From QHXM01 sp032160705 (GTDB taxonomy: Bacteria > Acidobacteriota > Blastocatellia > Pyrinomonadales > Pyrinomonadaceae): a stretch of DNA of 64,000 nt. Of this stretch, positions 8,060 to 16,300 are shown piece after piece (within the stretch, counting starts at the first letter, position 1; the number at the start of each line of letters is the position of its first letter). The stretch covers positions 1-64,000 of the forward strand of contig JAVHVE010000066.1 in the NCBI GenBank assembly GCA_032160705.1. The letters are read 5' to 3'. The position numbers and the translations under genes are program-made. Under the pieces are notes generated by a model. That model was not told the DNA's origin. It was given only the letters and a program-made list of their open reading frames with translations, and searched no databases.

Positions 8060-9244
8060 TTACTCGATGGCGCTGAGCATCGAGCCATAATCTTTAAAAG
8101 CGCCGACCGGCGGCTTGTCGTTTCCAGAGCTGATGTAGTCCTCTGAAGAAGAGAGACCTTTGAGTTCCAGCAGCAGGTTGTTCTGGTTAGTCGCAAAGGC
8201 CAGCCCGTCTTCAAGCGTGACTATCTGGCGCTCGATCATGTCCTTGATGACACCGTCGAAATCCTGCATCCCGTCCAGCTTCCCATCGCGCATCGCATCC
8301 AGTAGCGACTTGCCTTCGCTTTCGCCTTCTTCGATGTACTCGCGCGTGCGGGGGCTGGATTTGAGAATCTCGACCGCAGCGATGCGCCCGCGATTATCGG
8401 CGCGCGGGATCAATCGCTGCGAAACGATGTAGCGGAAAGTTTGAGCCAGCCGTGTGCGGATCACTTTCTCTTCGTTCTTCGGGTAAAGACCGATGATGCG
8501 GTCAATTGATTTTGAAGCGTCAATCGTGTGCAAGGTGGAGAGCACAAGGTGGCCTGTCTCCGCCGCTTCGAGCGCAATCTCTGTTGTCTCAAAGTCGCGC
8601 ATCTCGCCAATCAGAATCACTTTCGGAGCCTGGCGCAGGGCGGCGCGCAAAGCCGAAGGGAAATCTTTCGTGTCGGAACCGACCTCGCGTTGATTGATGG
8701 TCGAGTTCTTGTGCTGGTGCAGAAACTCTATCGGGTCTTCGATGGTCACGACATGGTAGTGCTTCTTCTCGTTGATGATGTCTATGACGGCGGCGAGCGT
8801 GGAGCTTTTGCCTGAGCCGGTCGGTCCCGTCAGCAAGACGATGCCGTTACGCAATTCGGCGATGTCGGCAAGCTGCGGCGGCAGGCCGAGCGATGTCAGG
8901 CTTGGGATGTCGGTCGGGATGACGCGCATGACGATGGAGTAAGAGCCGCGCTGCTGAAAGATGTTGACGCGAAAACGCACGCGCGATGGCAAGGAATAGC
9001 TCAAGTCTGCTGTCCCTGTGTTCGCCAATCGCTCCGCAGCGTCAGGGTTACCCTGCATCAGCGTCATCGCGATGATTTCGGTCTGGTAGGGCATCAGCTT
9101 TTGCAGGCCAAGCGGCTGCACGGGCGTCAGTTTCCCGTTGATCTCAACCTGCGGCGGCTGCCCGACGCTAAAGTTCAGATCGCTGATCTTGTCAGAGACG
9201 AGCAGCATTCGCTCGATGATGGGCGGCAGATCAAAGAAGCTCAT
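8060..9244 (-). CDS. pilT: Type IV pilus retraction ATPase PilT
   Basis: A 394-residue GspE/PilT-family hexameric ATPase. Motifs: an N-terminal N1D-like region (FSVGQPPQVEINGKL), Walker A GPTGSGKSS, an Asp-box region (TIEDPIEFLHQHKNSTINQ), Walker B with LIGEMRDFETTEIALEAA, and the His-box AETGHLVLSTLHTIDA. The length fits PilT (about 340-390), not the longer PilB. It powers pilus retraction at the cytoplasmic face of the inner membrane. The downstream neighbour is the zinc-ribbon/receiver-like gene; no other pil genes are in the window. PilU-type paralogs look similar, so the exact member is less certain than the family. Confidence 0.92.
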   Translation of the reverse strand: MSFFDLPPIIERMLLVSDKISDLNFSVGQPPQVEINGKLTPVQPLGLQKLMPYQTEIIAMTLMQGNPDAAERLANTGTADLSYSLPSRVRFRVNIFQQRGSYSIVMRVIPTDIPSLTSLGLPPQLADIAELRNGIVLLTGPTGSGKSSTLAAVIDIINEKKHYHVVTIEDPIEFLHQHKNSTINQREVGSDTKDFPSALRAALRQAPKVILIGEMRDFETTEIALEAAETGHLVLSTLHTIDASKSIDRIIGLYPKNEEKVIRTRLAQTFRYIVSQRLIPRADNRGRIAAVEILKSSPRTREYIEEGESEGKSLLDAMRDGKLDGMQDFDGVIKDMIERQIVTLEDGLAFATNQNNLLLELKGLSSSEDYISSGNDKPPVGAFKDYGSMLSAIE

Positions 9245-9439
9245 TTAAGTAAGGGCACTCCACACGCGAGAATGGAACTGACCGGAGATGATCAAAAGGC
9301 AAGACGGATGAAAACTTATCTTCAGGGAGAAGGAGCGGGCAAACTGTCAACGCCGCCCCGGACGACCCATTGATTGTCGCGTATAACAGTGGCCAAAGGC
9401 AAGTAAAAAGTGTTGGCCACTGCATTTTACGGGGAATTT
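9245..9439. other. Intergenic gap with a stem-loop
   Basis: The 195-bp gap between the pilT start and the thiE stop. It contains an 8-bp stem, GTGGCCAA (9389-9396) with TTGGCCAC (9413-9420), and a 16-nt AT-rich loop about 20 bp beyond the thiE stop. This may end thiE transcription, although no T-tract follows. I see no gene or clear promoter. Confidence 0.4.
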
Positions 9440-10099
9440 TTAAGATTCAGACGGAAAGCGGGCTAGGATTTCCCTCGTGCGGCTCTCAATTTCGGCGGTC
9501 TGCTCTAACAGTAGACTAATGACTGCGACTGAATCCGCCCCGGCGTTGAGCACATCTTCGACATTTTCCAGGCGAATGCCGCCGATGGCTACCAGCAGAA
9601 TTTCGCCTGTTATCTCTCGAACGCGGCGCAAGCCTTCAAGGCCGACGACCGGGTCTGGATTCTCCTTAGATAAGGTGGGAAAGATAGGGCCGATGGCCAG
9701 ATAGTCAATTGGCAAACGCGCGGCAGCACTTGCCTGCTCGACCGAATGCGTGGAGAAACCGATGATTGCTTGCTCACCCAGTATCTCGCGCGCGGCTGCG
9801 GGCGGAAGATCATCCTGCCCAAGGTGGACGCCATCGGCGCGAAGCGCAAGCGCGATGTCCACGCGGTCGTTGATGATGAGACGCACGCCCAAAGAGCGCG
9901 CAACGCGCAGGGCTTCTTCCGCTTCACGGTAAAACTCTCGCGGCGACAGATGCTTCTCGCGAAGTTGGACGAAGGTCGCGCCGCCCGCGTTCAAACGTCT
10001 GACCTGCTCTGCGTGCGAGAGGCCGGTGAGCCGCGCGTCCGTGATCGGATAAAGTTTCGGCAGGTTAATTCGCAAGTTAAATCGAAGTATATACGCCAA
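9440..10099 (-). CDS. thiE: Thiamine-phosphate synthase ThiE
   Basis: A TIM-barrel enzyme that joins HMP-pyrophosphate and the thiazole phosphate to make thiamine monophosphate. Motifs: YPITDARL, FVQLREKHL, INDRVDIA, GVHLGQDDLP, GFSTHS, YLAIGPIFPT, VAIGGI. Length (up to 219 aa) is normal. There is no ATG near the N-terminus: the frame opens at a TTG (10099), with a second TTG at 10075, neither with a clear Shine-Dalgarno. The class A palindrome A1 begins immediately upstream, so the native start region may have been replaced. I saw no TPP riboswitch and no other thi gene nearby. Confidence 0.88.
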   Translation of the reverse strand: MAYILRFNLRINLPKLYPITDARLTGLSHAEQVRRLNAGGATFVQLREKHLSPREFYREAEEALRVARSLGVRLIINDRVDIALALRADGVHLGQDDLPPAAAREILGEQAIIGFSTHSVEQASAAARLPIDYLAIGPIFPTLSKENPDPVVGLEGLRRVREITGEILLVAIGGIRLENVEDVLNAGADSVAVISLLLEQTAEIESRTREILARFPSES

Positions 10100-10100
10100 T

Positions 10101-10303
10101 CCGCCGCGCTAGCGGCAGTCTGAATTTAGCCCGGCTTTTCAAAGCCGGGGAAATGAAGCAGTAAGGCAAGTACGTCGCGTCAGCGACGCATGAAACATGA
10201 TGTATTCTTCTCAACCGTCGCTGACGCGACGCCGACTAATCCGGTGCGCTCTCTCCCCGGCGTTGAAACGCCGGGTTAAACTCAATCGCCGCTCACGCGG
10301 CGC
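10101..10303. repeat. A1 nested covarying palindrome element
   Basis: Layout from left: P1 GCCGCGCTAGCGGC (10103-10116), then TGAATTTAGCCCGGC leading into a hairpin P2 (to 10150), P3 CGTCGCGTCAGCGACG (10173-10188), a 27-bp centre, P3' CGTCGCTGACGCGACG (10216-10231), P2' CCCCGGCGTTGAAACGCCGG (from 10255), TTAAACTCA, and P1' GCCGCTCACGCGGC (10288-10301). It is a palindrome made of palindromes, lying between the thiE start and the glucan synthase stop. Confidence 0.9.
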
Positions 10304-10316
10304 AGATACACACATT

Positions 10317-13300
10317 TCAGCGTGCCTGACCGCTCAAAGTTTGCGCCTGAGTCGAGCGTGCTTCTTCCTCCGGCGTTGGCTCTCTCTCGCCGAGGACGAC
10401 GCGCACGTTATGCGTCTTGCCATCATCCGCAAGCGGTATTTCCAGCGTTGCCTGCTGCACGTCATCAAGCCACACTTCGGCAACGCCGCGACTAACTCCG
10501 TACGGATTCTCAACCTTGATCGCGTAGCGCGTCTCTTTGCGCCGGTAGTTAATCTCATACCCGCGCCAGCTTCGCGGAATGCACGGCTCTATTCGCAAAC
10601 GTTCTCCGTGTAATTCAAATCCGAGAATTGATTCCAGACCGGCGCGATACATCCAACTCGAAGAACCCGTGTACCAAGTCCACCCGCCGCGTCCCGTGTG
10701 CGGCGGCACGGCGTACACGTCGCCCGCCGCCACATACGGCTCGGCTTTGTACTTGTGCAACCCTGCGCGCGTCGAGGCATGGCTGATCGGATTCAGGAGC
10801 GCAAACAATTCGCCAGCGCGGTCGCCGTCGCCGAGCTTGGCATAGGCGATCAAAGTCCAGAGCGCGGCATGTGTGTACTGGCCGCCGTTCTCGCGCACGC
10901 CGGGGACATAGCCCTTGATGTAGCCGGGGTCAATCGCGCTTCGATCAAATGGTGGCGTAAACAAAATGACGAGGCCGTCACCGCGACGGATTAAATATTC
11001 TTCAACCGCAGACATGGCGCGGTGGGCGCGCGTGCGGTCAGCCACGCCGGAGATGACGCCCCACGATTGCACGATGGAATCAATCCGGCACTCTTCATTC
11101 TCGGCTGAACCGAGCGGTGTGCCATCATCAAAGTAAGCGCGGCGATACCAGTCGCCATCCCAGCCATCTTCTTCAAGCGCCTTTTTTAAATTCGTCATGT
11201 GCAGGCGGTATGCGGCGGCGCGCTTCGTCTCATTGCGCGCTTCGCAGAACGGACTAAAGCCGCCCAGCGTCGTGTGAAGAAACCAGCCGACCCAGATGCT
11301 CTCGCCTTTGCCAAGATGACCGACGCGGTTCATCCCGTCGTTCCAGTCGCCTGAACCCATCAGCGGCAACCCGTGCGCGCCCGTCAACAGACTTCTATCA
11401 AGTGCGCGCGCGCAGTGCTCATACACGCTGGCCTTTTCCGTGGAGACTGTCGGTTGTATGTAAGCCTCGCTTTCATCCGGTGCGAGCAGCGGCGCTTCGA
11501 TGAACGGCACGACCTCATCGAGCACTGAGGAATCGCCCGTCACCTCGATGTAAAAGTTTGTGACGTATGGCAGCCACAAAAGGTCGTCGGAGAAGCGCGT
11601 GCGCACGCCGCGACCTGTCGGCGGATGCCACCAGTGCTGCACGTCGCCTTCCTTGAATTGCCGCGAGGCGGCGCGCACGATTTGTTCTCGCGCAATCGTC
11701 GGTCTTGAATAGACGAGCGCCATCACATCCTGCAATTGATCGCGGAATCCATAAGCGCCTCCCGACTGATAAAAGGCAGAGCGCGACCAGATGCGGCAGG
11801 CCAGCGTTTGATAGAGCAGCCAGCGATTGAGCAGTGTGTCCATCGCCGCGTCTGGCGTGTGGACTTCGACCGTGCTGAGAAGATTGTCCCAGTGGTTGAT
11901 GACGCGCTCGAACGCTTGATTGACCTCAGAGACTTGATTGAATCTGGAAGCCAGGCTGCGCGCTTCGTCCGCATTGTCGGCTTCGCCCAGCAGGACGACA
12001 ATCTGGCGCGATTCCCCCGGCGCTAATTCGATGTAGGCCTGCATCGCAGCGCAAGGGTCAAGCCCCGCTCCGCTTCGTCCTGACAGGCGCGCTCTGCTGA
12101 GAGCCGCCGGATTATCGAGCGAGCCATTACGCCCGATGAACTCTTTGCGGTCGCACGTCACAGAGCGCGAGCGCTCGCTCATCTCAACGAACGCGACGCG
12201 CGTGGCGAACTCGTTGTTGTAAGGATTGCGCGCCGTGATTGTGCCTGTCTGTTCGTCCACCTCCGTGATGATGAAAGGCGCGGAGGCGCTGCGCCCGACT
12301 CCGAGCACAAGCTCGTTGTAGCTCGTCACCGAGAGCCGCCGCTTGCGCTCCGTCTGGTTGCGCAGGCGAAGGAGTGAAACTTTCACCGGAGCATCAAGGG
12401 GAACGAACTGTAAAAGTTCCTGCGCCAATCCGTGACTCGTGCGCTCGAAGACCGTGTAGCCCTGCCCGTGACGGATGACGTGCGGCCCTGCTTCGCGGAT
12501 GGGCAGAGGCGTCGGCGTCCAGACTGTGCCAGTGTCTTCGTCGCGCAGGTAGAGGACTTCGCCGGGAGGATCACTGACCGCATCGTTCGACCAGGGCGTC
12601 AGCCGATTCTCGCGGCTGTTGATAGACCAGGTGAAGCCCGCACCTGTTTCCGTCACCTGAAAGCCGAAGTCCTGCCCGTTCGAGATGACGTTGAGCCAGG
12701 GCGCAGGCGTCCACTGTCCTTCGCCGAGGATAGTCACGTACTCGCGTCCTTCCGGGTTGAAGCCGCCGAGACCGTTGAAGAATTTTAATTTCGGGGTTTC
12801 GACAACAGGCTCAGGATAAGTGCGCGAGGGCTTGCGCGGAACAAACGACGGCGGCAATTCATTTTCGACGGGACGACGCACGAGTTGTTCGTCGAGCGAT
12901 CCGCGATCCGTGACGATGACGACACGCGCCACCGTGTGCAGCAGAATTCTGTCCGCTTCCGGCATGATGTCCGTGCGTCGCAGGTAAACACCACCGGGTT
13001 TGTCCAGTAGCGCCTGCGAGCCGGTCTTGCGAATCAAAGTTTGCAGGTCGTCGTTGAGTTCCTGTGTGTAGCTCAAGGGGCGGTCGTTCAAGATCACCAG
13101 ATCGAAGCTCAAACCTTTCAGGCGCAGGTATTCATGCCCGCGTAAGATTTGGCGCACCATGTCCAACTCTTCCGCTTGCCCGATGCGGATCAAAACAATC
13201 GGCAGATCGCCGCTGATGCCGTAAGGCCACAGGGCAGACTGCGCCTTCGTGTTGAGCGAGAGAACGTGCGTGCCCGGACGCAAACTTGGATCGGAATAGA

Positions 13301-16300
13301 GCAGGCGGCCTGCCAGACGCTGGAAGAGATGCGCTTCTTCCGGGTCCATGTTGAGATGCAGCATCTCGACTTTCGATTGCGTCCAGGCCAGCCGCGCCTC
13401 GCGCTCAAACGTGGATGTATCGTGATACTTGTCCGCCAGCCGCAAAGCCTCTTCGTGCGAGTGCGCGACGGCTGTGGCGAAAGAGACGCGCGCCGTCTCG
13501 TTGGGCTTCAAGCGCACGCGTTGGCGCAGACAGAAGGCTGGGTCGAGTACCGTGCCGACAGTGTTCGAGAGCGGGCGGTCTTCCATCACGGCGACGGGCG
13601 CTGAAGGCTCGTGGCCGCGTCCCAGAAAGCGACTGCGATCCGTTTCATACTGCACCGCGCCGATTGCTTCGCCTTCCGTCACGACCGTGTGAATGCCCCA
13701 GACCACTTCGTCTTTTTCCGAGCGCGTGCGGCGACGCGCCAGAAGCGCATTTTCAGAAGCGATGAATTCCGTCTCGACGAAGAGATTGCTGAATGCCGGA
13801 TGAGCGGCATCCGCCGCAGGCGGCGCGAGCACGACTTCCATGTAGCTTGTCAGCTCGATTTCTCGCACGCGCGAGGATTGATTCGTCACGGAGACGCGGC
13901 GCACTTCCGCATTATCCTCCGGCGAGACGATCATTTCGGTATGCGTCAGGATGCCTGCGTCGCGTCGCCAGAACTCCGCTTTATCTTCCGCGAAGCTGAC
14001 TTCATAAGAAGCGGGCGCGCGATTCGTCGGCTGAAACCCGGCAGACCAGACCGCGCCCGTGCGGACATCGCGCAGGTAACAGAAGCTGCCCCAGTGGTCG
14101 CGCGTTACGTCTTCGCGCCAGCGCGTGACGGCCAATGCGCCGCAGACGGAATAGCCAGCGCCCGCAGTTGTCACCATCACCGAATAAGTTCCATTCGAGA
14201 GAAGCTGGACGCGCGGCGTCGGCAAGTCTGCCGTGCCGAAGCGGCGCATGACGGGTGCGACTGTGCCGCGCACGACGCGGCTCATCAAGACCTCTTCGGC
14301 GCGCGGGCGCGTGATGGCGACGTGCGTGGGGATGCGCTCTTGCAAAAGCAGCTCTGTGGCCTGCACCAGCGGGTCTGCGTGAAAACGCTCCTGCATGATT
14401 TGGCCGTTGAGCACGTTGTCAATTGCGACCATGCTCATGCCCTGGTGGTGCGCCATGAAGGCTTGAATGATGACGCGCTTCTGATTTTGCGGCACGCGCT
14501 CCGGCGTGTAATCAATCGCCTCGTAGAAACCGTAGCGGGAGAGAGCGCCTTCGCGCGCCAGCCGGTCTAGATTCTCTTTCGCGGCCAGCGGGTCAATCAT
14601 CCCGGCGAGCATCGTCGCGTAAGGCGCGACGACGAGTTCCTGACTCAAGCCCCGCTTGAGTCCGAGACCGGGAACGCCAAACGGCCCGTATTGATAATTG
14701 AGATGCAGGTCGCGTGCGTTGTAAGCGGATTCCGAGATGCCCCAGGGAACGTGGCGCTCCGCTCCGTATTCGATTTGCCGCGCGACCGCCGCGCGATAGG
14801 TCTCGCCCAGCAGCGTATCCTGATAATCGCGCATCACGAGCAGCGGCATCAGGTACTCAAACATCGTCGCCGTCCAGGAGACGAGAGCGCGACTCCGCCC
14901 AACGGGCGTCAACTGGCGACCCAGACGAAACCAGTGTTCCTGCGGCACGTCGCCTTTGGCAATCGCAATGAAACTTGTCAGGCGCGATTCCGACGCCAGC
15001 AAATCATAAAAAGAATTGTCGCGCCGCCCATCCGTGACGTTGTAGCCGATGACAAAAACTTTGCGCTCTTCGTCCAGCAGAAAACGAAAATCCATCTCGT
15101 CAACAATCTGATCGCACTGCCCGACGAGAGCGCGTAGCCTGGCCAGTTGGTTCTTCGCTGCGGCGGACGCTTCTTCGACAGTGACTGTCAGCAAGCTCAA
15201 AGCGTTGAGCGCGGCTTCACGCTCCGGCATCTCCGCAAGCGCGCACGCTTCAATCTCGGAACGTAAGGCTTCGAGTCTTTCAAGCGACCCGGCGCACTCT
15301 TCCGGCATCTCGGCCAGCGCCGGAACACGGTCGAATGCGACGGCTAGTTCCTGCCACCGGGCAGCCACTTCCGGCGAACAATTTTTAATGACGTGAGCAA
15401 AGTGGGTTGTCAGCTTGCCCGCCCAGGGCGTCAGCGTGTTGAGGTCGCGGCGCACGGCGCGCGTCTGGTGCAGCAGAGAGATGACCCAGTAGTGAAGCTC
15501 CTCGAAATTGCCTGAGCCGTGCTCCTGCGAGAGCGCGCCGACGATGTCTTCGATGACGGCGGCATGCTGCGCCAACTGTTCAAAGAGCGCACCCCAGGCA
15601 GTGAGCGTTTGCGGCAGATCGGTCGTCGCCACAAGACTGGCGCAGGTCTCTACCTCTTTCCGCAGCTCCTTGATCGTGACGACCTGCGTGCGCTGCTGAA
15701 CGGGGTCGAGCTTCCTTACTTCTTCGCGCAGCAGGTCAATCGTGTCGCTCAATCCTTTAATCAGGCGCGCATCAAAGAGCGGGCGCTCTCCCACGTCCAG
15801 GCAGCCCTGCTTGACTGCAATGAGATGCCCCGCGAGGTTGCCGCTGTCTACGGTCGAGACGTATTGCGGCACGAGTGGCTCCAGCGTGCGCGTGTCGTAC
15901 CAGTTGAAGAAGTGGCCGCGAAACTTTTGCAGTTTCTTGAGCGTCGTGAACGTCAAACCAAGACGTTCGGCGACTTCGAGGTTGCCGGTGTAGCCGAAGT
16001 CGTATGCGGCAATGGTCGAGAGAAGCTGCAAGCCGATGTTCGTCGGCGACGTGCGATGCGCGATGACTGGCTGCGGGTCTTCCTGAAAATTGTCAGGCGG
16101 CAGCCAGTTGTCTTCCTGCCCGGCGAAGGTCTCGAAGAAACGCCAGATGCGCCGCGCCACCCTGCGGGACTCGCGCGCATCTCTGGCCGTCAACACCTGT
16201 TCTTCAACGACCACATGACGACTGATCCAGTGCGCTATCAGCGGAGACAACGCCCACGCGATGAGGAATGGCGCGGCGACCGCTAATGCTCCCGGTCTTA

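Noticed and set aside
9440..10316. TPP riboswitch upstream of thiE
   Set aside because: The upstream region is a class A palindrome; the conserved thi-box core (CUGAGA) is absent.
13611..14570. A 319-codon plus-strand open frame inside the glucan synthase gene
   Set aside because: It is antisense to a gene with clear GH94/GT84 motifs; it is Arg/His/Ala-rich with no motif, as expected for a shadow in GC-rich DNA.
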